From NCBI RefSeq assembly GCF_030372275.1, contig NZ_JAUDDJ010000010.1: 64,000 nucleotides of DNA, one strand, 5' to 3'. The position numbers were made by a program, and so were the translations under genes. Under the pieces are notes generated by a model. The model had not been told where the DNA came from, did no database searches, and saw only the letters and a program-made list of their open reading frames with translations. Position 1 is the first letter of the stretch. Each line of letters starts with the position of its first letter. This document shows, piece by piece, positions 49,096-57,231 of the stretch. The stretch comes from Lawsonibacter sp900766145 (GTDB lineage Bacteria; Bacillota; Clostridia; Oscillospirales; Oscillospiraceae).

Positions 49096-51330
49096 TTTCC
49101 CCGAGGCCCGCGCCACATGGTACACGCCCTGGATGTTGTTGAGCTTGTTGATGACGGTGGCCAGTTCCTCTTTGTCCTTGACCTCCACCACGATGTTGAT
49201 GCTGGCGTGGCCGTCGGGCAGAGACCGGGCGGTGAGGGCGTTCACCTTCACCTTGGCCGCCGACAGGGCCATAGCCACATCCAGGGTCAGGCCGTCCCGG
49301 TCCTTGGAGGACAGCTCCAGGGCGGTCTTGTAATTGGGCAGGCTGCTCTCCACCCAGGACACCTTCACCCAGCGGTCGGCCTCCTCCGGCTTGCGCTTTT
49401 CGGGGGCGGCATTGGGGCAGTCGGCCCGGTGGACAGAAACACCGTAGCCCCGGGTGATAAAGCCGATGACGGGGTCGCCGGGGACGGGGGTACAGCACTT
49501 GGCAAACTTCACCAGGCAGTTGCCCAGCCCCTCCACGATGATGCCCGAGTCGGAGTGCTTGGGCTTGACCTGGCCGGAGGTGGGCGTCTGGGCAGTGGAA
49601 CCGGGGACGATGACGCTCTCAGCGGTGGTCTTGGCGGCGGCGGCCGCCTTCTCCGCCTGGAGGCGGCCCAGGCGGGCCAGCTCGTCTTTGATGCGGGCCA
49701 CGCTCTTCACCGCTGTGGTGCCGCCGTAGCCGATGGAGGCGTACAGCTCGTCCAGGGTGCCGAAGCGCACCTTGTGCAGGATGTGGGGCAGCACGTCCTC
49801 GGCGGTGATGGCCGTCATGGGGATCTTCATGTGCTTGAGCTCCGCCTCAAACAGGGCCCGGCCGGTGGCAATGTTCTCTTCCCGGCGCTCCCGCTTAAAC
49901 CACTGGCGGATCTTGTTGCGGGCCTCGTTGCTCTTGGCAATCTTCAGCCAGTCCCGGCTGGGACCCTTGGCGTTTTTGGAGGTGATGACCTCCACGATGT
50001 CGCCGTTTTTCAGGGGGGTATCGTAGGGCACCATGCGGCCGTTGACCTTGGCGCCCACCATGCCGTTGCCCACGGCGGAGTGAATGTTATAGGCAAAGTC
50101 GATGGGGGTGGCTCCGGCGGGCAGGCTCTTCACGTCCCCGTTGGGGGTAAAGACAAACACCTCGTCGGCAAACATATCCACCTTCAGGGTACGGACAAAC
50201 TCCTCCGCGTCGGTGTCCTGCTGGCTCTCCAGCAGCTTGCGCACCCATTCAAAGTCCTGCTCACTGCCCAGCTTCTTGTTGGCCATGCCCTGCTTATACT
50301 TCCAGTGGGCGGCGATGCCGTATTCGGCGGTCTGGTGCATCTGCCAGGTACGGATCTGCACCTCAAAGGGGATGCCCTCCCGGCCGATGACGGTGGTGTG
50401 CAGGGACTGGTACATGTTGGGCTTGGGGGTGCCGATGTAGTCTTTGAAGCGGCCCAGCACCGGCTTGAACATGTCGTGGATGCAGCCCAGCACGTTATAG
50501 CACTCCGGGATATCGTCCACGATGACCCGGAAGGCATACAGATCGAAAATCTCGTCCAGAGTTTTGTTCTGGGTAAACATCTTGCGGTAGATGGAGTAGG
50601 TGTGTTTCACCCGGCCGTACACCTTACAGCGGATACCCTCCTGCTCCAGCCGCTGCTGGATGCGCAGCTGAATGGAGGCAAGGAATTCCTCGTGGGCAGC
50701 CGAGCGCTTGGCCATCTCGTCCTCGATCTCCTTGTACCCCACCGGGTCCAGGTAGCGAAGGGACAGGTCCTCCAGCTCCCATTTGAGCTTCTGCATACCT
50801 AAGCGGTGGGCCAGGGGGGCGTAGATCTCCATGGTCTCCAGACTCTTCTCCCGCTGTTTCTTGGGAGACTGGTACTCCATGGTGCGCATGTTGTGCAGCC
50901 GGTCACAGATCTTGATGAGGATCACCCGGATGTCCTGGGCCATGGCCATGAGCATCTTGCGCAGGTTCTCCATCTGCTCCTCTTCCTTGGAGACATACTG
51001 CACCCGGGTGAGCTTGGTGACCCCCTCCACCAGGGCGGCCACCGGCGCGCCGAACTTTTTGGCGATCTCGTCGTGGGTGGCGTCGGTGTCCTCGATGCAG
51101 TCGTGGAGCAGGGCGGCGATGACGCTGTCCACGTCCAGCCCCAGATCGGCCACGATGTCGGCCACCGCCAGGGGGTGGATGATATAGGGCTCGCCGCTCT
51201 TGCGCAGCTGGCCGTGGTGCTCGGCGTCGGCATAGGTAAAGGCGGCAAACAGCCGCTGGGTATCTAAATTAGGGGTATATGCGCTGACTTTGTCTTCCAG
51301 CGCCTGATAGCGTTCCAAAATGGGGTCCAT
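49093..51330 (-). CDS. rel: Bifunctional (p)ppGpp synthetase/hydrolase Rel
   Basis: A 745-residue stringent-response enzyme. Order: HD hydrolase domain (HGQLRKSGEPYIIHPLAVA, then HDCIEDTDAT), synthetase domain (RVIVDDIPECYNVLG, YIGTPKPNMYQSLHTT, EVQIRTWQMH), TGS (VFTPNGDVKSLPAGATPIDFAY), helical/zinc-finger region (CCTPVPGDPVIGFIT, HRADCPN) and a C-terminal ACT domain. Both active sites look intact, so it should make and degrade (p)ppGpp. GAGGTGA precedes the ATG. recJ lies upstream and dtd downstream, a common order. Its stop codon is the first triplet of a family-1 repeat. Confidence 0.96.
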   Translation of the reverse strand: MDPILERYQALEDKVSAYTPNLDTQRLFAAFTYADAEHHGQLRKSGEPYIIHPLAVADIVADLGLDVDSVIAALLHDCIEDTDATHDEIAKKFGAPVAALVEGVTKLTRVQYVSKEEEQMENLRKMLMAMAQDIRVILIKICDRLHNMRTMEYQSPKKQREKSLETMEIYAPLAHRLGMQKLKWELEDLSLRYLDPVGYKEIEDEMAKRSAAHEEFLASIQLRIQQRLEQEGIRCKVYGRVKHTYSIYRKMFTQNKTLDEIFDLYAFRVIVDDIPECYNVLGCIHDMFKPVLGRFKDYIGTPKPNMYQSLHTTVIGREGIPFEVQIRTWQMHQTAEYGIAAHWKYKQGMANKKLGSEQDFEWVRKLLESQQDTDAEEFVRTLKVDMFADEVFVFTPNGDVKSLPAGATPIDFAYNIHSAVGNGMVGAKVNGRMVPYDTPLKNGDIVEVITSKNAKGPSRDWLKIAKSNEARNKIRQWFKRERREENIATGRALFEAELKHMKIPMTAITAEDVLPHILHKVRFGTLDELYASIGYGGTTAVKSVARIKDELARLGRLQAEKAAAAAKTTAESVIVPGSTAQTPTSGQVKPKHSDSGIIVEGLGNCLVKFAKCCTPVPGDPVIGFITRGYGVSVHRADCPNAAPEKRKPEEADRWVKVSWVESSLPNYKTALELSSKDRDGLTLDVAMALSAAKVKVNALTARSLPDGHASINIVVEVKDKEELATVINKLNNIQGVYHVARASGK

Positions 51331-51375
51331 GGAATCACCTCGACAATCGAAAAGTAACAGGGGCAGGCCCCGGGT

Positions 51376-53439
51376 TTACTCCTGCAAAGCGGCACGCAGC
51401 CGCCGCAGGATCTCCGAAGCCTCCAGGTCCACTTTATGCTCCAGACGGTGCAGCGTGATCTGCATCCGTCCGGACTGGACATGCAGCGAAATCAGTCCCC
51501 GCTCCTGCATCACCTCCAGGCAGATGCGGGTGTGGTTGGGCCGCTCCCGCCGGCCGCTGGAGTGGGCCATGCTGCGGGTCATGCGGGCCAGGGTGTCCTC
51601 CAGGCAGTCGCCCGGGCCGCTCTGGTGCTCCAGATAGCGCCACAGACAGACAAACTCCGCCCGGTCGGGCAGCAGGGACTGGGCCTCGTCGGGGGAGAGC
51701 AGCTCCCCCCGGCGGTATTTATCGTAAATGCAGCGCTCCATCTGGGCCCGGGTGAGAGCGGGGTGGAGATCCACCACCTGCAGCTGCACCGAGCGCACGC
51801 CGCGAAATTCATTGATCTGGGGATAAAATGCCACGTCCACCCGGCATCCGGGGGTCACGCCCAGCTGGGCGGCGTCGGCGGAGAAGAAGATGGCGTCCAG
51901 TACGCTCCCCCGGGCCTCCAGCCGCAGCTTCAAATGCCGGCCCCGGCCCACCTGGACGGCGGACTGGACGTGGGCGCCGGTGATGACCAGCACGGGGCGA
52001 GGATTGCCGGTGCCGCAGGGTTCCAGCTTGTCCAGTGCCTCCACCGAGGCCACATCCAGCTGCTGGGGCTGGACGATGCCGTCGGTCTCCAGCACCGAGG
52101 GAGGCTCCTGCCCTGCCTGCTGCTCCAGCACCCCCTGCCTGAGCCGCTGGGCCAGGGCAGGGATATTCTCCTCCCGCACCATAAAGCCCGCCGCCAAAGC
52201 GTGGCCGCCGAAGCTCTCCAGCAGGTCGCCGCAGCCCATGAGCAGCTCGAACAGGTTGATCCCGCCCCAGGAGCGGCAGGAGCCCTTGCCCATTCCCTGG
52301 TCCAGGCAGATCATGAAGGTGGGGCAGGTATATTTCTCACTCAGGCGGGAGGCCACGATGCCCACCACCCCCTGGTGCCACTCCGGGTCGGCCAGGACGA
52401 TGGCCCCCTGCTGGGGCTGGTGGTCCAGGCGCTGGATGCACTCCTGAAAGATCTCCCCCTCAATGTTCTGCCGCTCCCGGTTGAGCTGGCACAGCTCCTG
52501 GGCCAGTTCCTGGGCCCGCTGGGGGGAATGGGTGAGCAGCAGCTCCCCGGCCAGGGCCGCCTTTCCCATGCGCCCGGCGGCGTTGATGCGGGGGGCCAGG
52601 GTGTAACCGATGGACACCGAGGTGAGGGGCCGCTCCCCCAGCCCCGCCTCCTGAATGAGCTGGGCCAGACCCAGCCGCTTGGGGTGGGCCAGGGCGGCCA
52701 GTCCGGTCTGGACGATGGTGCGGTTCTCCCCCGTCATGGGCATCACGTCGGCCACCGTGCCCACGGCAGCCAGATCAGCGTAGTCCTCAAACACCTGCCG
52801 TGCCCACTCCGGCCCGGCTACCGCCATGGCCAGCTTCAGGGCCACTCCCACGCCGGCCAGTCCCTTAAAGGGATAGGGGCAGTCGGAGCGGTGGGGGTCC
52901 ACCACCGCCACAGCGGCGGGCAGGGGGTCCTTGCACTCGTGGTGGTCGGTGACCACCACGTCCACCCCAAGTCCGGCGGCAAACCGCACTTCCTCCACGG
53001 CGGTGATGCCGCAGTCCACGGTGACGATGAGGGTCACCCCCTGGTGGGCCAGGGTTTGGATGGCCTCCAGGTTGAGGCCGTATCCTTCCTCCAGGCGGTC
53101 GGGAATGTAGGGGGTCACCTGTCCCCCCATGTGCCGCAGGCAATCGGTGAGCAGACAGGTGGAGGTGATGCCGTCCACGTCGTAGTCTCCGTAGACCGCC
53201 AGATGCTCCCCCGTCTCCAGCGCCCGGCGTACCCGCGCCGCCGCCCGGTCCATATCCCGCAGCAGCATGGGGTCCAGCACCGGCTCGGCCCCGGGGGTAA
53301 GCAGCCGCCGGGCCTGGTCGGGCCGGGTGACGCCCCGGGCGGCCAGGATGGCCGCCAGCAGGGCAGGGATGCCCGCCGCCTCCAGATTCTGGCGCACCCT
53401 GGGGCTGCCCGAGGGCATCTTCCACTCTTTGTATTTCAC
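51376..53439 (-). CDS. recJ: Single-stranded-DNA-specific exonuclease RecJ
   Basis: A 687-residue 5'-3' exonuclease. DHH motifs are GDYDVDGITST, VDCGITA, DHHE and DPH; the DHHA1 part includes SFGGHALAAGF, then an OB-type domain (LEPCGTGNPRPVL). The last 130 residues form the extra C-terminal domain found in many Firmicutes. Start is GTG, preceded by GGAGGTGA. It lies upstream of rel. Two perfect palindromes lie in its leader. Confidence 0.94.
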   Translation of the reverse strand: MKYKEWKMPSGSPRVRQNLEAAGIPALLAAILAARGVTRPDQARRLLTPGAEPVLDPMLLRDMDRAAARVRRALETGEHLAVYGDYDVDGITSTCLLTDCLRHMGGQVTPYIPDRLEEGYGLNLEAIQTLAHQGVTLIVTVDCGITAVEEVRFAAGLGVDVVVTDHHECKDPLPAAVAVVDPHRSDCPYPFKGLAGVGVALKLAMAVAGPEWARQVFEDYADLAAVGTVADVMPMTGENRTIVQTGLAALAHPKRLGLAQLIQEAGLGERPLTSVSIGYTLAPRINAAGRMGKAALAGELLLTHSPQRAQELAQELCQLNRERQNIEGEIFQECIQRLDHQPQQGAIVLADPEWHQGVVGIVASRLSEKYTCPTFMICLDQGMGKGSCRSWGGINLFELLMGCGDLLESFGGHALAAGFMVREENIPALAQRLRQGVLEQQAGQEPPSVLETDGIVQPQQLDVASVEALDKLEPCGTGNPRPVLVITGAHVQSAVQVGRGRHLKLRLEARGSVLDAIFFSADAAQLGVTPGCRVDVAFYPQINEFRGVRSVQLQVVDLHPALTRAQMERCIYDKYRRGELLSPDEAQSLLPDRAEFVCLWRYLEHQSGPGDCLEDTLARMTRSMAHSSGRRERPNHTRICLEVMQERGLISLHVQSGRMQITLHRLEHKVDLEASEILRRLRAALQE

Positions 53440-53459
53440 CGGCGGTCACCTCCTCCCAG

Positions 53460-53524
53460 CTTGCCGCAAGCATACTGCGGCAGTATCACTACTTATTATA
53501 CCATATTTTTGTGCAAAGACACAA
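53460..53524 (-). promoter_or_regulatory. recJ promoter and palindromic leader
   Basis: Minus-strand TATAAT (53495-53500) has a poor -35 (TTGTGT, 53519-53524) at 18 bp. Two adjacent palindromes follow in the leader: ATACTGCGGCAGTAT (53472-53486) and CTTGCCGCAAG (53460-53470). They could be operators or small RNA hairpins close to the ribosome site. Confidence 0.55.
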
Positions 53525-53561
53525 GTGGAAAAGCACACCCCGCCCATGGGCGTTCCGGCTC

Positions 53562-53590
53562 TTGTCCGCCGAAAAAAAACGTGATAAAAT
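53562..53590 (+). promoter_or_regulatory. Promoter upstream of the mnmG region
   Basis: TTGTCC (53562-53567) and TAAAAT (53585-53590) are 17 bp apart. It precedes the truncated mnmG start at 53645 and must transcribe through the hairpin-rich spacer to reach the intact gene, unless another promoter exists; none was seen between 53700 and 53850. Confidence 0.6.
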
Positions 53591-53644
53591 ACGAAAGTTA
53601 TTTTGGGTTTTTCCCTGCTCTGGGGAGAGAAAAGAGACGAACTT

Positions 53645-53698
53645 ATGACGTATTACAACGCTGGACAATATGATATCGCTGTGATCGGCGCGGGGCAT
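53645..53698 (+). pseudogene. Displaced mnmG 5'-end fragment
   Basis: Eighteen codons starting ATG ACG TAT repeat the start of the intact mnmG (53855-53908). Of ten differences, nine are at third codon positions and one at a first position (AAC versus CAT, Asn/His). The fragment retains a GAGAG-type ribosome site and would give a truncated peptide of about 36 residues running into the spacer. The silent pattern implies it came from a functional mnmG allele. Confidence 0.82.
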
Positions 53699-53848
53699 AT
53701 GGGGCCCCATCTCAGATGGGGCGCGCTTTGCGCGCACAAGCGTTTTGGCCTTTAAGCCAAAACCTTGGCGGAGGGCGAATTCATTTCGCCCGAGCATTTT
53801 AATCTCTTCCGGGTCCCCGCGTGACCCGCAATCATAAAAAAGGAAGTC
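53699..53848. repeat. Hairpin-rich spacer between two mnmG starts
   Basis: About 150 bases carry five hairpins in a row: GCCCCATCT/AGATGGGGC, GCGCGC/GCGCGC, GTTTTGGC/GCCAAAAC, GGGCGAA/TTCGCCC and CGGGTC/GACCCG. No coding sequence. It ends at the ribosome site AAAAAAGGAAG of the intact mnmG. In the 415-base gap between recJ and mnmG it is the main content besides promoters and the mnmG fragment. Confidence 0.7.
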
Positions 53849-53854
53849 ATGCTT

Positions 53855-55738
53855 ATGACCTACTATCATGCTGGACAATACGATATCGCTGTGATTGGTG
53901 CGGGTCACGCGGGCATCGAGGCCGCCCTGGCCGCCGCCCGCATGGGCCTGCGTACCGTGTGCTTTACCATCAACCTGGACGCGGTGGGCAACATGCCCTG
54001 TAACCCCGCCATCGGCGGCACCGGTAAGGGCCACCTGGTACGGGAACTGGACGCCCTAGGGGGCGAGATGGGCCGGGCCGCCGACAAGGCCTGCATCCAG
54101 TACCGCATTCTCAACCGGGGCAAGGGCCCGGCGGTGTGGTCCCTGCGGGCCCAGGCCGACCGGCGGGAGTACCAGAAGATCATGAAGCACACCCTGGAGC
54201 GCCAGGAGAACCTGTGGGTCAAGCAGGCCGAGGTGGTGGCCATTCGCACCAAACATGGGGCTGTCTCCGCCGTGGTCACTCACACCGGAGCGGTCTATAC
54301 CGTAAAGGCGGCCATTGTGGCCACCGGCACCTATCTGGGGGGCCGCACCATTGTGGGCGAGGTGGTGCGGGACTCCGGCCCCGACGGTCTGGCCGCCGCC
54401 CTGCCCCTCACCCAGTCTCTCCTGGAGCTGGGCGTCTCCATCCGCCGCTTCAAGACGGGCACGCCCCCCCGGGTGAACGCCCGCAGCGTGGATTTTTCCA
54501 AAATGGAGCTCCAGGAGGGGGACCCGGACGCCCAGCCCTTCTCCTTCACCACCTGGGAGCACCCCCAGAACCGGGCGGTGTGCTATCTCACCTACACCAA
54601 TGAGCACACCCACGACATCATCCGGGCCAACCTGGACCGCTCCCCCCTCTACGACGGCACCATCGAAGGGGTAGGCCCCCGGTACTGCCCCTCCATTGAG
54701 ACGAAGATCGTCCGTTTCCCCGACAAGGAGCGCCACCAGCTCTTTGTGGAGCCCATGGGCCTGGACACCGAGGAGCTGTACATCCAGGGCTTCTCCTCCT
54801 CCCTGCCCGAGCAGGTGCAGATCGAGATGCTCCACACCATCCCCGGCTTGGAGCAGGCGGAGATGACCCGCCCCGCCTATGCCATCGAGTATGACTGCAT
54901 CGACCCCACCCAGCTTTTAGCCACCCTGGAGGTGAAGACCGTCCCCGGCCTGTACGGCGCGGGGCAGTTTAACGGCTCCTCCGGCTATGAGGAGGCCGCC
55001 GTCCAGGGCTTTGTGGCGGGTGTGAACGCCGCTTTGAAAATTCAGGGCAAGGAACCCTTTATCCTGGGCCGAGACCAGGGATACATCGGGGTGCTCATTG
55101 ACGACCTGGTCACCAAAGGCACCAACGAGCCCTACCGCATGATGACCTCCCGCACCGAGTACCGCCTGCTCCACCGCCAGGACAACGCCGACCAGCGGCT
55201 CACCCCCCTGGGCTACGAACTGGGGCTGGTCCCCAAGGAGCAGCTGGAGGCGGTGCAGGCCAAATACGCCGCCGTGGACCGGGAGTGTAAGCGCCTGGAG
55301 CACACCGGCGTGGCCCCCTCCCCCGCCCTGGATGCTTTTTTAGCTGAGCGGAACCAAGCCCCCGTGCAGAACGGAGCGCGCCTGGCTGACCTGCTCCGCC
55401 GCCCTCCGGTGAGCTATGAGTCCCTGGCTCCCTTTGACCCCGACCGTCCGGACCTCTCCCCGGAGATCACCCAGGCGGTGGAGATTGCCGTCAAGTATCA
55501 GGGCTACATCCAGCGCCAGCTGCGCCAGGTGGAGGAAATGAAAAAGCTGGAAAGCTGGCCTATGCCCGCCGATACGGACTATGAGGCCATCCAGGGTCTG
55601 CGTCTGGAGGCCCGGCAAAAATTACAGCAGATCCGCCCCTGGAATCTGGGCCAGGCCAGCCGGGTGTCCGGCGTGTCCCCGGCGGATGTGGCGGTGCTGA
55701 TGGTCTACTTAAAACAACGCGCCGACGGGCGCGCGTAA
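53855..55738 (+). CDS. mnmG: tRNA uridine-5-carboxymethylaminomethyl modification enzyme MnmG
   Basis: An FAD enzyme (GidA) that with MnmE modifies U34 of certain tRNAs. The FAD motif is VIGAGHAGIEAALAAARMG. Family blocks NPAIGGTGKGHLVRELDALGG (split at normal positions), YCPSIETKIVRF and the C-terminal GLRLEARQKLQQIRP are present. Length is 627 residues. I chose ATG 53855, which corresponds to the start in the displaced fragment, rather than ATG 53849; both are near AAGGAAG. Usually mnmE is adjacent; here an MBL hydrolase follows. Confidence 0.95.
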   Translation: MTYYHAGQYDIAVIGAGHAGIEAALAAARMGLRTVCFTINLDAVGNMPCNPAIGGTGKGHLVRELDALGGEMGRAADKACIQYRILNRGKGPAVWSLRAQADRREYQKIMKHTLERQENLWVKQAEVVAIRTKHGAVSAVVTHTGAVYTVKAAIVATGTYLGGRTIVGEVVRDSGPDGLAAALPLTQSLLELGVSIRRFKTGTPPRVNARSVDFSKMELQEGDPDAQPFSFTTWEHPQNRAVCYLTYTNEHTHDIIRANLDRSPLYDGTIEGVGPRYCPSIETKIVRFPDKERHQLFVEPMGLDTEELYIQGFSSSLPEQVQIEMLHTIPGLEQAEMTRPAYAIEYDCIDPTQLLATLEVKTVPGLYGAGQFNGSSGYEEAAVQGFVAGVNAALKIQGKEPFILGRDQGYIGVLIDDLVTKGTNEPYRMMTSRTEYRLLHRQDNADQRLTPLGYELGLVPKEQLEAVQAKYAAVDRECKRLEHTGVAPSPALDAFLAERNQAPVQNGARLADLLRRPPVSYESLAPFDPDRPDLSPEITQAVEIAVKYQGYIQRQLRQVEEMKKLESWPMPADTDYEAIQGLRLEARQKLQQIRPWNLGQASRVSGVSPADVAVLMVYLKQRADGRA

Positions 55739-55759
55739 CCGTCTCAGGAGGAGACTGAT

Positions 55760-56650
55760 ATGAAACTGACCCAAGTAAAAGGAAACACCTGGGTGCTGGA
55801 GGGGTTTGAGCTCATCCCCCTCTACCGCCTGGAAAACAACACCTGTATCCTGCTGGACACCGGACTGAAGGAGGAGCGGGAGGACATTGAGAACTCCCTG
55901 CTGGAGGCGGGGCTCACCCCGGCGGGCATCCTCTGCTCCCACGCCCACATCGACCACGCGGGAAACAACCGCTATTTTCAGGAGAAGTACCACATCCCTG
56001 TGGCCCTCACCGCCCGGGAGGCGGGCATGTGCGCCAGTGTTCTGTCCCTGAAGTGCTATTTTCTCCTCCTGCCCCCCGACATGGTGGAGCGGGAGTCCTC
56101 CAACCTGGTCCACACCCCCGACGTGATTATCCCCGACCAGGACGGCCCCTTCTCCTTTGCCGGAGCGGAGTTCACCATCCTCCACACCCCCGGCCACTCG
56201 GTGGGCCACGTGTGCACCGTCACCCCCGACAACGTGTGCTATACCGGCGACGCCCTGCTCTCCCAGGAGATGCTCACCTCCAAGCTGCCCTACTGCCTGT
56301 CCCATCAGATGGGTATCGAAAGCCGGGAGAAGCTGCGGGGCTTTTCCTGGGACTACCTCATTATGGCCCACCGGGGCGTCTGCCCGGGCACAGAGCTAGA
56401 TAAGCTCATCGACCAGAATCAGGCCCTGGCAGAGCTTCGTTCCCGGGAGGTCTATGACCAGGTCACCCGGCCTATGACGGCCAGCGAGGTGTGCCAGGCG
56501 GTGTGTGAGTACCACAAGCTGCTCACCGGGAAACCCCGCCGGGCCCTGCGCTTTGAGCGCAACATCCGCTTTTTCCTGGAGTTTCTGGTGGACCGGGGCG
56601 ACCTGGTGATGGAGACCCAAAGTGGCACGGTGATCTTCCGCCGTCCCTAA
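55760..56650 (+). CDS. MBL-fold metallohydrolase
   Basis: A 296-residue hydrolase with zinc ligands in SHAHIDHAG, HTPGHSVGH, YTGDALL and MAHRG. The C-terminal 80 residues form a helical extension and a final strand region (FFLEFLVDRGDLVMETQSGTVIFRRP). The family is broad, and no specific substrate can be named. GGAGGAG precedes the ATG, 21 bases after mnmG, so it is probably co-transcribed. A terminator follows. Confidence 0.85.
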   Translation: MKLTQVKGNTWVLEGFELIPLYRLENNTCILLDTGLKEEREDIENSLLEAGLTPAGILCSHAHIDHAGNNRYFQEKYHIPVALTAREAGMCASVLSLKCYFLLLPPDMVERESSNLVHTPDVIIPDQDGPFSFAGAEFTILHTPGHSVGHVCTVTPDNVCYTGDALLSQEMLTSKLPYCLSHQMGIESREKLRGFSWDYLIMAHRGVCPGTELDKLIDQNQALAELRSREVYDQVTRPMTASEVCQAVCEYHKLLTGKPRRALRFERNIRFFLEFLVDRGDLVMETQSGTVIFRRP

Positions 56651-56671
56651 CCAAATGTTCCCATTTTTCAG

Positions 56672-56708
56672 AAAAAGGGGCGCACTTTTCAAAAAGTGCG
56701 TCCCTTTT
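56672..56708 (+). terminator. Terminator of the mnmG operon
   Basis: The stem AAAGGGGCGCACTTTT / AAAAGTGCGTCCCTTT has a 4-base loop and ends in T4. Confidence 0.85.
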
Positions 56709-56746
56709 CTTCCTTTTTGTGTATTTTGTGGATAGGCAAGCCGGTT

Positions 56747-56767
56747 TATACTGTTGTAAAATACAAC
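56747..56767 (+). promoter_or_regulatory. marR-MATE promoter -10 and GTTGTA dyad operator
   Basis: TATACT (56747-56752) is a likely -10; the -35 is weak. The perfect dyad GTTGTAAAATACAAC (56753-56767) lies directly after it, over the transcription start, where a MarR repressor would block initiation. Confidence 0.65.
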
Positions 56768-56799
56768 CGTTGACTCTAGCAACAAAGGAGGAATTCAGG

Positions 56800-57231
56800 T
56801 TGCAGGACAACAAAGATGTTTTTCGACGGATTGAGCGGCAATATTACCGGGACCGGATGGGGGCGCTGGGCCTGTCCACCGTGGAAGGAATGCTTCTGCG
56901 CTGGCTGGGTAAGCAGGGCCAGACCCGCCAGGAGGACCTGGTGGTGCAGCTGGTGCTGGACAAGGGAGCGGTAGCCCGTGCCCTGGGGCGGCTGGAGGAG
57001 CTTGGCCTGGTGGAGCGAGTGGTGAGTGACCGCTGCCGCCGGGAGAAGCTGGTGTCCCCCACCTCGGAGGGACTGGTGCTGGCGGGCGCCATCCAGCAGT
57101 CGGTGGACGAGTGGAATGCCGTCTGCTTCCAGGGGTTTTCTCCCCAGGAGCGGGCCCTGTTTACCGACCTGTTTACCCGCATCACCCAAAATGTTATGGA
57201 ATATAAGCAAGGAGAGAAGGAGCATGGTTAA
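56800..57231 (+). CDS. MarR family regulator of the MATE pump
   Basis: A 143-residue regulator with a winged helix (LSTVEGMLLRWLGKQGQTRQEDLVVQLVLDKGAVARALGRLEELGLVERVVSDRCRREKLVSPT, in continuous segments). I chose TTG 56800; AAAGGAGG lies 8 bases before it. The upstream ATG at 56719 is in the promoter. Its end overlaps the MATE gene by 8 bases, so both are expressed together and it likely represses the pair through the dyad at 56753. Confidence 0.87.
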   Translation: MQDNKDVFRRIERQYYRDRMGALGLSTVEGMLLRWLGKQGQTRQEDLVVQLVLDKGAVARALGRLEELGLVERVVSDRCRREKLVSPTSEGLVLAGAIQQSVDEWNAVCFQGFSPQERALFTDLFTRITQNVMEYKQGEKEHG

